A DNA stretch of 64,000 nucleotides, from contig NZ_LAQU01000008.1 of the NCBI RefSeq assembly GCF_000970345.1, forward strand, positions 124,001 to 188,000, written 5' to 3'. The position numbers were made by a program, and so were the translations under genes. This document shows, in pieces, positions 9,867 through 17,426 of the stretch. Each line of letters starts with the position of its first letter. Position 1 is the first letter of the stretch. This DNA is from Robbsia andropogonis (GTDB taxonomy: Bacteria; Pseudomonadota; Gammaproteobacteria; Burkholderiales; Burkholderiaceae). A model generated the notes under the pieces. The model was not told the origin of the DNA, did no database searches, and was given only the letters and a program-made list of their open reading frames with translations.

Positions 9867-11246
9867 TCATTGCGGCATCGCGTGCACCGTACCGTCGTCC
9901 GGCGGTCGGGCCGGGGCGTCCTCAGGCCATATGATGCGATCGAACAAAACCTTGAGCTTTGCGCCGCGTCGCGGATTGAGCATTGTCGCGTGCGCCACCT
10001 TTCCCATCAGGTGAGCGCGAAAGTCCCCATGTGCTTCACGATTTTGAGATGCGGGACCATGGAGCGCGCAGTTATGCAGCACGGCTTTGCATCGGTCGTA
10101 GCAATCACGCGCCAGGTTCGGATGTCGATTGATGACGACACCGGCAAGCTGTTGCCGAACGCCTCGCGGCATTCCATGCGTTTTACGCGAATGCACTTCG
10201 AACCCTTCCTCCAAAGCAATCGCCGCGACCTGGATGGATAGCCGCTCGCTGGCGCGCGCGAGTACGCTGCCGCCGGAGAACGCCAGATCGTCGGCATAGC
10301 GCGTATAGCGTGCGCCGAGGGCGCGAGCCAATGCGGATAGCCGCATATCGAGTCGAAATGCGCATAAATTGGCCAGCGCGGGCGACGTCGCCGCACCTTG
10401 CGGTAAATGCCGAGCGCGCAAGCGCTCACGTTCATGCCATGTGAATTTTCCGCGTAACGGAGGCGCGTCGAAATATGCACTTGGCACACGATTTGTCGTC
10501 AAGGCCGTGATCGCGCGCGCCACGGCGAATGGATAGCCCAGGGTTCGGAAGATCGCATGCACCCTCCCGGCTGTCACAGAACTGAAGAAATCCTGAAGAT
10601 CAAACGACAACACCATCGCTTGCCCGGCATGCGGCGCCGCGAATGAGACGATGTTGCGCCTTTTACAGAACCCGTGCGCGGCAGCATGCACGGGAATATG
10701 ATCGAGTATTTGATGCAGGATTTTATGCTGGGCCGAACGTAGCAGCGGCTTCGGCCGCTCAATCAAACGGTAGCGGCCGTCTCGTTTTTCGCAAGCGTGA
10801 TAGCCGTAATGATGCAGCCGGCGCGCATGGCCCTCCACACGCCAACGATCGGCAAGCCATTCCAGATCGGTAGAGCGCAACTCCAGCCAATCGGCGAGGT
10901 CTGCCAGTGTCGGCAACAGCGGGATCGAGATATGCGCCAGCGAGACGGGGGGCGCGACTTGCGTGGGGACGCGCTTCAACACCCGAACGAATGTGGGACG
11001 ATCCACGCCAGACCACGCCGCGGCGAAGGCCGGGACATCGACGATCAGCAGTGCGAGGTCTTCCGGTGATGCCTCCCGCCAGCAATACGCGAAGCGTTGC
11101 ACGGCAAGGGTCGCGACATCGTGACACCACGGCGGGTCGGCACCGACTACCGCTACGATCCGCTCGACGACACTGGCGTGTTTGGACGGGCCTGCAAGGG
11201 CAGCTTCCGCGATAAGCTGTACCGCAGCTGATAGATCGAGTTGCAT
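9867..11246 (-). CDS. Retron-type reverse transcriptase with N-terminal extension
   Basis: RNA-directed DNA polymerase, 459 residues from the ATG at 11246. The polymerase core spans about residues 150-440: DGRYRLIERPKP (155-167), AAHGFCKRRNIV, catalytic aspartate in SFDLQDFFSSV (D216), LPQGAATSP (281-289), YTRYADDLAFSG with the YADD box at 317-320, HSRKTHGM, and a GVVIN block near 369. These match bacterial retron RTs (e.g. the myxobacterial type) more than group II intron maturases; no maturase or HNH domain is present. The retron NAxxH block reads FAAPH and the VTG block reads LAG, so the retron signatures are partly degenerate. Residues 1-140 form an extension without a recognised domain, predicted mostly helical. 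The frame is open to 11423, but that stretch overlaps the structured leader; 11246 was chosen because the a2-like arm ends just before it. It converges with gabT and has no separate accessory gene beside it. Confidence 0.88.
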   Translation of the reverse strand: MQLDLSAAVQLIAEAALAGPSKHASVVERIVAVVGADPPWCHDVATLAVQRFAYCWREASPEDLALLIVDVPAFAAAWSGVDRPTFVRVLKRVPTQVAPPVSLAHISIPLLPTLADLADWLELRSTDLEWLADRWRVEGHARRLHHYGYHACEKRDGRYRLIERPKPLLRSAQHKILHQILDHIPVHAAAHGFCKRRNIVSFAAPHAGQAMVLSFDLQDFFSSVTAGRVHAIFRTLGYPFAVARAITALTTNRVPSAYFDAPPLRGKFTWHERERLRARHLPQGAATSPALANLCAFRLDMRLSALARALGARYTRYADDLAFSGGSVLARASERLSIQVAAIALEEGFEVHSRKTHGMPRGVRQQLAGVVINRHPNLARDCYDRCKAVLHNCALHGPASQNREAHGDFRAHLMGKVAHATMLNPRRGAKLKVLFDRIIWPEDAPARPPDDGTVHAMPQ

Positions 11247-11251
11247 AGTAA

Positions 11252-11474
11252 AAGAGGAGCCACGAATCAACGTACCGGTGTGGCGAGAGCGGGCTTGCGC
11301 CGTGCGCAACGGGGCTCTTGCGGTGCAATGCGACATCCAAATCATCCACGGGGTAGCCCCGTGGTCCTGGGCCAAAATGACAGCGCCCGAGGAATAAGCT
11401 TGATCCGTGCTCCAGGCAAGCACCTTATCGCCGAGAGCGACTCGCTGTCAATAAGACCGGCTGACCTCTTCCAC
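11252..11474 (-). ncRNA. Candidate retron msr-msd RNA upstream of the reverse transcriptase
   Basis: Read on the minus strand, this leader has: an a1-like arm AAGAGG-UC-AGCC (11470-11459) pairing with an a2-like arm GGCUCCUCUU (11261-11252), 10 Watson-Crick pairs with a 2-nt bulge, extendable by four pairs (two G-U) to 11474; UGACAGCG (11450-11443) pairing with CGCUGUCA (11385-11378), enclosing AUAAG/CUUAU and GUGCU/AGCAC stems; a perfect 8-bp hairpin CCACGGGG-CUA-CCCCGUGG (11364-11346); and a 39-nt stem-loop (11321-11283) with a 6-bp apical stem UUGCGC/GCGCAA, a 4x4 internal loop and an outer stem of 7 pairs with one mismatch. The a2-like arm ends 5 nt before the RT start, and an AGC at the end of a1 is where a retron branching G would lie. 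Pairing is seen by eye, not folded; the retron assignment is inference. Confidence 0.55.
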
Positions 11475-11514
11475 GGATGAGGATGCGCCGACTCATCGCG
11501 GAAACCGCGCCGGA

Positions 11515-12255
11515 TCACGAATGAATCAGGCCAATGATGCCGCGCGCCACAAGTTCACCGCCAAGGAGAATCAGAAAAATGAGAAAGCCACGACGAAACG
11601 CGCGTGCGCTGATACGGTTTCGCACTTTCTGCCCGATCCACATACCGATCAACGCCGGGATCACGGCCAATATCGACAGCCCCACGCGTGCGATCGGCAG
11701 GCCACCGTGCAAGAGCAAAGCTAACGCCAACGCAATCGTCGATACGGTGAATGACAAACCGAGCGCCTGCACCAGCCGGTCTTTATCCATATCCAACGCT
11801 TGCAGATAAGGGACCGCAGGCATGACGAACACGCCGGTCACACCGGTAATCAGGCCAGTCACCACGCCAATCACCGGAGATAACCACCACTCCCAGGCGA
11901 GCGGCACACGCAAGGACGGTCCAAGCAATGCATAACCGCCATAGACGATCAACGCCGCACCCAGCGCGACGCCAGAATAATGAGACGATCCGCCCACCAA
12001 CAATACAGCACCGGCCACCGTCCCAATAACGATGCCTAGCAACATCCTCGATAGACGCCGCCATAAAACATGTAACCCGCCGCCAGCCACCAATTGCCAG
12101 ACGTTCGTCACGAACGAAGGAATCACCAGAATCGCCGCCGCGCTGGCTGGCGACATCACACTGCCGAGCAATCCCATCGCGACAGTCGGCAATCCCATCC
12201 CGGAAATCCCCTTGACCAGACCCGCCAGCAAAAATGCGCAACACAACCAGACCAT
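11515..12255 (-). CDS. TSUP (TauE/SafE) family membrane exporter
   Basis: Inner-membrane transporter of the sulfite exporter TauE/SafE (TSUP) family, 246 residues with about eight hydrophobic segments. The two internally related halves each begin with a G-rich signature: GLVKGISGMGLPTVAMGLLG near residues 12-32 and GVVTGLITGVTGVFVMPAVP near 129-148. Substrates known in the family are sulfite, sulfoacetate, organosulfonates or other small anions; nothing here sets which. The stop lies 41 bases upstream of the structured leader of the reverse transcriptase on the same strand, so read-through transcription into the RT is possible. The other side is the intergenic region that carries the fluoride riboswitch for a divergently transcribed antiporter. 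Confidence 0.85.
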   Translation of the reverse strand: MVWLCCAFLLAGLVKGISGMGLPTVAMGLLGSVMSPASAAAILVIPSFVTNVWQLVAGGGLHVLWRRLSRMLLGIVIGTVAGAVLLVGGSSHYSGVALGAALIVYGGYALLGPSLRVPLAWEWWLSPVIGVVTGLITGVTGVFVMPAVPYLQALDMDKDRLVQALGLSFTVSTIALALALLLHGGLPIARVGLSILAVIPALIGMWIGQKVRNRISARAFRRGFLIFLILLGGELVARGIIGLIHS

Positions 12256-12476
12256 CCCATCGTCTCCCTGTTCTTCGTCGGCGCGTGCGTCCCCGAGGCA
12301 ATAATCGTCCTCAAAGCCGAAACTTGGTCTGCAGGAGGCGCCTGATCAACGCCGCGCATGGGTTGCCTGCGATTGTACCGCCACGCATTTCACCGCACGG
12401 TGCCGTCCTGACAGACTGGACAGGTTGGCGCTATTTGGGAATAATGCGGGCATGCGGCTTTTCTAGAGGACCAGCC

Positions 12477-12570
12477 GCGCAGGAGATGGTGCTCCTCCTG
12501 GTTTAGACAAACCGCCCCGTCGATCGCTGAATATATTATTCCGCAGGACGCGAGGCCGATGGCGCCTACA
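12477..12570 (+). promoter_or_regulatory. Fluoride riboswitch (crcB motif)
   Basis: The conserved crcB-motif blocks appear in order: GGAGATGGTGCTCCTCC (stem P1 and loop), ACAAACCGCC (the pseudoknot ACCGC block) and GCCGATGGCGCCTAC (the 3' conserved block). The arrangement closely follows the known Pseudomonas-type fluoride aptamer. It lies 62 bases before the frame of a CLC-F-like antiporter, the expected target. The variable P3 stem (12523-12553) is short and AT-containing. Confidence 0.87.
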
Positions 12571-12632
12571 GTTTCCCTGATTTACGTCCGGGGCTGTGGG
12601 CGCGCGCGCATTGTCGCCGCCCCCACCCCAGC

Positions 12633-14021
12633 GTGCGTCAGGCCCTTATTTTCCTTGCCTGTGCCGCCATGCCGATTTTTCTGCGCTTACTGCAACGCCT
12701 TGGCGTTCCTCCGGAACCGCTGGCCTCGCTGCTGTATCTTGGCAAATGGTTCACGCTGTCCAGTATTGTTGCGGTCCTGTCCGGATCAGCGTCCGCATTA
12801 TTCCTGGTCGCACTCGACCACGTCACGTCCTGGCGTGAAGCGCATCGCTGGATTATCTGGCTGCTGCCTTTTGCCGGCTGTGGAGTCGGTCTGCTGTATC
12901 ACCGCTATGGTCAGTCCGTAGATGGTGGCAACAACCTGCTGATCGATGAGATACACGATCCGAAGCGGGTCATCCCTCTGCGGATGGCGCCGCTCGTGCT
13001 GGGTGGAACCATCGCTTCGCACTTGTTCGGCGCGTCGGTCGGCCGTGAAGGCACCGCTGTTCAGATGGGAGGCGCGCTAGCCGATCAATTGACGCATGTG
13101 TTCAAACTCCAGCACGAAGACCGGCGCATTCTGCTGATGAGTGGCATCAGCGCAGGGTTTGCCTCAATATTTGGAACGCCGCTGGCCGGTACGATCTTCG
13201 GCCTGGAAGTATTGGCAATCGGCCGGATGCGATACGACGCGTTGCTACCCTGCCTGATCGCGGGGTTGGTGGCGGACCAGGTTTGCCGCGCATGGGGTGC
13301 GGTTCACACCCACTATCTCGTCTCCGAGATCACATCGATCAGTTTTCATAGCGCCTTCACCGTCATGCTTGCGGGAATACTGTTCGGTCTCGTCAGCAGG
13401 GTATTTGCAAATGCAACGCACGCGCTAGGTAGGGCCATCAAGCGTATGATCCCTTTCGCGCCATTTCGCCCATTATTCGGTGGGGCTGTGATCGCCACTG
13501 CCGTCTGGGTGTTCGATACCTACCACTACATCGGCCTGGGCATTCCAGACATTGTCCTTGCTTTCAACGAGCCCATGCGACCGTGGGACTTCATCGGAAA
13601 ATTTGTCTACACGGTTGGTTCGCTCGGCAGCGGGTTCAAAGGCGGAGAAGTAACACCGCTCTTCTACATCGGTGCAACGCTTGGCAATGCACTGGCGCCA
13701 TTCCTGCACCTGCCGATATCGATGCTAGCGGGAATCGGCTTTGTTGCCGTATTCGCAGGAGCGGCCAACACGCCCGTGGCGACCATTCTGATGGCCATCG
13801 AGTTGTTTGGCGTCGACATCGGCCCATTTGCCGCCATAGCCTGCGTCATGGCCTACTTTTTTTCAGGCCATACCGGGATTTATCACGCTCAGCGCTTCGG
13901 CTCAGGCAAATATCGCTCGAACCAACGGTATATTCCTGAAACGCTGCGTCTATCGGAACTCGGACGCGCCGATACTGTTGGCGATGCCAAAAGCCCGAAA
14001 AACCCCGAAAATAGCGTTTGA
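12633..14021 (+). CDS. CLC-family fluoride/proton antiporter (CLC-F type)
   Basis: Inner-membrane antiporter expected to expel fluoride against protons. 462 residues with about ten to twelve hydrophobic helices. The three CLC anion-site motifs take the CLC-F form: GGNNL (residues 98-102) instead of GSGIP, SVGREGTAVQMGG (135-147) with GREGT instead of GREGP, and GSGFKGGEVTPLF near 325. The riboswitch in the 5' leader agrees with a fluoride substrate. The GTG at 12633 opens the frame; an ATG at 12669 is an equally plausible start, and neither has a good Shine-Dalgarno, which suits a riboswitch-controlled leader. The last ~45 residues are a polar tail of unknown role. Confidence 0.88.
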   Translation: MRQALIFLACAAMPIFLRLLQRLGVPPEPLASLLYLGKWFTLSSIVAVLSGSASALFLVALDHVTSWREAHRWIIWLLPFAGCGVGLLYHRYGQSVDGGNNLLIDEIHDPKRVIPLRMAPLVLGGTIASHLFGASVGREGTAVQMGGALADQLTHVFKLQHEDRRILLMSGISAGFASIFGTPLAGTIFGLEVLAIGRMRYDALLPCLIAGLVADQVCRAWGAVHTHYLVSEITSISFHSAFTVMLAGILFGLVSRVFANATHALGRAIKRMIPFAPFRPLFGGAVIATAVWVFDTYHYIGLGIPDIVLAFNEPMRPWDFIGKFVYTVGSLGSGFKGGEVTPLFYIGATLGNALAPFLHLPISMLAGIGFVAVFAGAANTPVATILMAIELFGVDIGPFAAIACVMAYFFSGHTGIYHAQRFGSGKYRSNQRYIPETLRLSELGRADTVGDAKSPKNPENSV

Positions 14022-14068
14022 TTCGGATTCGATAATCATCGACGCAACGCGGCAGATAACCTTACGAA

Positions 14069-14314
14069 TCAGTGATCAAACAGTTCAGCTTGAGAAAAAC
14101 CGTGCGCGCTGATCGACGCACGCACTGTTTCCAGTGCTTCATCGCGCTGAGCACGCCATTTGATAGCAGTTTCCGCGGCGCGTTGTGCCCGCTCCGCTTC
14201 TTCAGCGTCACGTTCCAGTTCGCTGCGAGACTTGAATAGCGCATTAAACCGCGCGATTGCATCGTCGTTCCTGCGCATCGCGACCTTGTCGGTGGGAAAG
14301 CGCGTGTCCTTCAT
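14069..14314 (-). CDS. Small coiled-coil hypothetical protein
   Basis: 81-residue hydrophilic protein, not assigned to a known family. It is almost entirely alpha-helical by composition: a basic N-terminus MKDTRFPTDKVAMRR, a heptad-rich centre (FNALFKSRSELERDAEEAER and following) that could form a coiled coil, and a conserved-looking tail ASISAHGFSQAELF. The ATG at 14314 is preferred over one eight codons earlier because GGAGAG lies about 10 bases before it. It converges with the CLC-F gene 47 bases away. The balanced amino-acid composition supports a real gene; function unknown. Confidence 0.6.
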   Translation of the reverse strand: MKDTRFPTDKVAMRRNDDAIARFNALFKSRSELERDAEEAERAQRAAETAIKWRAQRDEALETVRASISAHGFSQAELFDH

Positions 14315-14891
14315 TATGGATTTACTCTCCGATTGCACTACGACGGCACGGATTGCCCGTACCGGACCGATTTGGATTAGCGGTCTTATCGAATCGATAT
14401 TTTAGCAAAACCTGCGCCTGACGATGCAGATCCAGCCTAACCAGCCAATGTCGTTCCGGAAAAAACGACAAATCCACTCTGGGCCTTATGGCGAAAAGCC
14501 TGGAACCGCGCCTTGGCGATAGATCGCATTCTAAGCCGTTTTAGTCGACTAATGGGAAAAAATCTTACGCGGTGATTATTGCGGATGATTAATGTCGGCC
14601 AAGCCCTTCGTATTAGGAAATAATACAAAGAGTCGTTTAATACACATTTGACAACAGTTCGTCCGTCAGGGATGCCTTCTATATCAAACAGTGCATTTTA
14701 CTACGACACCCGATTCTTCCAGAGCAAGCGCCTGTTTGTCGTGCACGGGGCGTTTACCGCGGATCTTCCTCCCGCCACCTCGGACCATAAACTTTTCAAC
14801 CATAGGCCTAGTAAACGCGGTGGATTTCAAGACTGATCTACACCAATCATCATGTTCGTCGTGGCCGACGCGTCATTGAATGCCGAGACGT
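14315..14891. other. AT-rich intergenic region without a convincing gene
   Basis: 577 bases between the small coiled-coil gene and the F-box-like gene. The part from about 14400 to 14700 is clearly more AT-rich than the rest of the window. Open frames of 60-63 codons on both strands have no ribosome site and no recognisable protein signature. No tRNA, repeat or insertion-sequence end was seen. It may mark the boundary of acquired DNA. Confidence 0.5.
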
Positions 14892-17012
14892 TCAAGTGCC
14901 CATCCTTGAGCAATGAAAAGCCAGCGTCTTCCGCTCCGCCTCCGTTGAGAAACCGCCGTGGGTGATCGCCATGTCGATAGTGAAATCGCCACGTCCGATG
15001 CAAATGACGGCATGCATCACGACGCGCTGCCATGCGCGATCACGCGCATCTGGTGGCAAATCGAATCGTCGCGCAAAACGGTCGAAGCGACTCAGATGTT
15101 CGTCGGCGGCATCGGGGATATCCCACCACACATCGGCGACCGCTTCCGAGATAGCGCATGCCACTTTCCACGACGGCCGCAATAAAGTCGTATTGCAATC
15201 ACATAGCAAGTCCCGCAAGCTCGACTGTATATAGCTGTCGTAGCGCCATGAAAATCCCGCGGTGACCATGCTTTCACGCATGGCCACGAGCGCGCCAATC
15301 AGCTCGACGCTATCCACAGCCGAGACCTGCTCGATCACCCCGGCGCCAGGGTCGCTGATTATCGGGCATCGCGGCCGGCACGTTTCCTGATCCCAATTTT
15401 CGTGGCGTGTCCAATCATCGCGCATTTGCCTGGCACACGTCACCTGCCATTGCACGGACGCCAAAATCGCCCGCAGCGCCAGCGCGGGCGTGCGAGCATT
15501 CAAGGCGTTCGTACTCTGCCGACCTTCCCATGCAACGCATTGCGAAGACATCTCAAAGGCAAAATCTTCAGAGAAATGCAGAGAACGCCGTCTATACTCC
15601 GTCCATAACCGCAAAACAAGGGTGCCTTGCAATTGCCACGGTGCGACATTGATACGTTCCCATAACACCGTCAGGTCGTCGAATTCCGGTGTGCACGTTA
15701 TATCGAGATAGATAGACCAGAACGGCAACGTTGTTTGCCGTGCATGGCCCCATGCTTGCACCACGTCATCGGGCGCGCCCAGCACTTTATCGCGGTAATG
15801 CTTTTGCACTTTTGGGGAAAAGTTTTCCCAGCAATCCCCCAATGCATGCGATTGTCTCGCGACCCCATCCACCAGAAAACGATTTACTTCGTTTAACATT
15901 CCGTCATCGTCAATGTCCCATCGCGTCAATTGCTCAACGAGAATATCCGATAGCCGTGATCGACGGTCAACTGGCGTTCCGAACGGGTTTTTGCCCTTGT
16001 TTAGCAACGTCATCGCAATGGTCTTCGCAACCGCCGACACGATGCCCGCGGAATCCCGCGTCGCGGAAATGCTGAAACGCGTGACCAATGCGTCACGTAC
16101 CGTATCACGTTGATCGATCGAAACGAGGTAGCGAAGCACGTTGACCAACAGCTCCCGCGGTACAGGCTCCGACACTTCCCGATAACGGATTGAAAACCAA
16201 TGAAAGGCCCGATTGAGCTTTGCAAATACCGGCATGCCCAACAGCGGCTGCACCAATGACAAGATGTCCGGCCAGTACGATAGCGGTAGCCCGACCGTGA
16301 CTTTCAAAACGTGGTCGAGATGGCATAGAGGATAGCGAACAAGACTCAACCAAGGCAGATAGGTTTCCGCCTTACACAACTGCTGCAAGGCCGTATTGCG
16401 CAGTAATGGTGAAGATGATGAGGACACGGCATGGTGCTGCCTGATCACATCCGCCGCCGCGCGCCATTGTTTGCATGCCATCAACGCGGGACTACCGTCC
16501 TTATGCTCGCATACCGGCATACGCCAGAGACTGACAATCTCCGATTGTGCGGGTGCGACGCCCAATTCTTTCTCGAAATCTCCCTGCCGATGCGCAAGCC
16601 GCTGGACCAACAGCAGCAGCGCCACAGGCCGTGCGTCGAACGGGAAAAGCGCAATCGTCTTGAGCGCTTCTATAAAACCCGACAGTCTCCTCTCGCCGGA
16701 CGCTAGATAAATTCTATCCGCCACCGAGGCGACCTGAACGAATCGTGCCAGGCTGATTTGCATTGCTGCCAATGTCGACTGGGAAGACATCCCCAAAAAC
16801 GCCGCGCCACGCGCGTCCAGGTGCTCGCTGATTGAACCGATGAGTTCGAAGGGGAGGCCGGGTAGCGTAGCGGCATGCTCCTTACGGAAAGGAAACATGG
16901 GCGGCGACGCGATGTCCTCATCCAAGCAACGTCCGGTTGTCGGCCACGCGCCATCGGCGACCAACGGTTCAGCGGAAAACGCATCGGAATATCGCGCCGT
17001 TGAAGCGTCCAT
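14892..17012 (-). CDS. Large hypothetical protein with N-terminal F-box-like motif (candidate type III effector)
   Basis: 706-residue soluble protein of unknown family. Residues 50-84 read as an F-box: LPGLPFELIGSISEHLDARG followed by AAFLGMSSQSTLAAM, matching the pattern LPxEL-I-HLD---L--S. In eukaryotes this ~40-residue motif binds Skp1 in SCF ubiquitin ligases. Bacterial proteins with it are almost all effectors injected into hosts (Ralstonia GALA proteins, Agrobacterium VirF, Xanthomonas XopI). The first 49 residues are rich in Ser, Ala, Thr and Pro without a Sec signal, as in type III secretion leaders. The remaining ~600 residues are helical and Trp/Leu-rich with no leucine-rich repeats. 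A strong AAGGAG lies 8 bases before the ATG. No hrp-box was recognised upstream. Effector status is inference. Confidence 0.6.
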   Translation of the reverse strand: MDASTARYSDAFSAEPLVADGAWPTTGRCLDEDIASPPMFPFRKEHAATLPGLPFELIGSISEHLDARGAAFLGMSSQSTLAAMQISLARFVQVASVADRIYLASGERRLSGFIEALKTIALFPFDARPVALLLLVQRLAHRQGDFEKELGVAPAQSEIVSLWRMPVCEHKDGSPALMACKQWRAAADVIRQHHAVSSSSSPLLRNTALQQLCKAETYLPWLSLVRYPLCHLDHVLKVTVGLPLSYWPDILSLVQPLLGMPVFAKLNRAFHWFSIRYREVSEPVPRELLVNVLRYLVSIDQRDTVRDALVTRFSISATRDSAGIVSAVAKTIAMTLLNKGKNPFGTPVDRRSRLSDILVEQLTRWDIDDDGMLNEVNRFLVDGVARQSHALGDCWENFSPKVQKHYRDKVLGAPDDVVQAWGHARQTTLPFWSIYLDITCTPEFDDLTVLWERINVAPWQLQGTLVLRLWTEYRRRSLHFSEDFAFEMSSQCVAWEGRQSTNALNARTPALALRAILASVQWQVTCARQMRDDWTRHENWDQETCRPRCPIISDPGAGVIEQVSAVDSVELIGALVAMRESMVTAGFSWRYDSYIQSSLRDLLCDCNTTLLRPSWKVACAISEAVADVWWDIPDAADEHLSRFDRFARRFDLPPDARDRAWQRVVMHAVICIGRGDFTIDMAITHGGFSTEAERKTLAFHCSRMGT

Positions 17013-17016
17013 GCCG

Positions 17017-17199
17017 TTACTCCTTCATGTATTGTTGTCTCCGACGCTTGCCGTCGGTCATCGCTTCCTCAATGTAGTCGCAAAATTGCAGCGCTGATTG
17101 TGAGCTTGCGATCTCTTTACGCGTTGCCCGCAACGAGGGAAGTCCGGCACATCGATACCGCTGCAGCAACAGCCAACATCCGCGCGGAATCGATGCCAT
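17017..17199 (-). CDS. Possible small ORF coupled to the F-box-like gene
   Basis: A 60-codon frame starting at an ATG at 17199 (the frame is open to 17394). Its stop lies 4 bases before the F-box-like gene, and its last codons contain that gene's Shine-Dalgarno. The C-terminal half (EIASSQSALQFCDYIEEAM) looks like a plausible amphipathic helix followed by a basic tail. No family is recognised and the start has no clear ribosome site. It may be only a leader. Confidence 0.25.
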   Translation of the reverse strand: MASIPRGCWLLLQRYRCAGLPSLRATRKEIASSQSALQFCDYIEEAMTDGKRRRQQYMKE

Positions 17200-17426
17200 G
17201 AGACGGCCATGCGTGGCTGTAAGCCTGAACCGGCGTTTGCGCAGCGAGAGACGCTTGACGGTCGAGCAAGACGAGAGATAATCGCGGAGCCGGCAATGTT
17301 GATGCTGGATCGACCCAGTGCGTCCACGTCCTGCCTGGCCGGCAGTTGACGGCGGGCGCATCCTCTCCGGCAAACATCGCACCTGTTGATGCAACGGAAA
17401 ACACTACAAAACAAAGTGAATCACAG

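Noticed and set aside
11247-11423. Extension of the reverse transcriptase start to 11423
   Set aside because: The added 59 residues have no family character, and the region is densely base-paired as RNA, so a start at 11246 fits better; not fully excluded.
14437-14836. Frames of about 62 codons on both strands in the AT-rich gap
   Set aside because: No ribosome site, no family signature and unusual composition.
14892-17012. GALA/LRR type assignment for the F-box-like protein
   Set aside because: No leucine-rich repeats follow the F-box-like segment, so it cannot be called a GALA protein.
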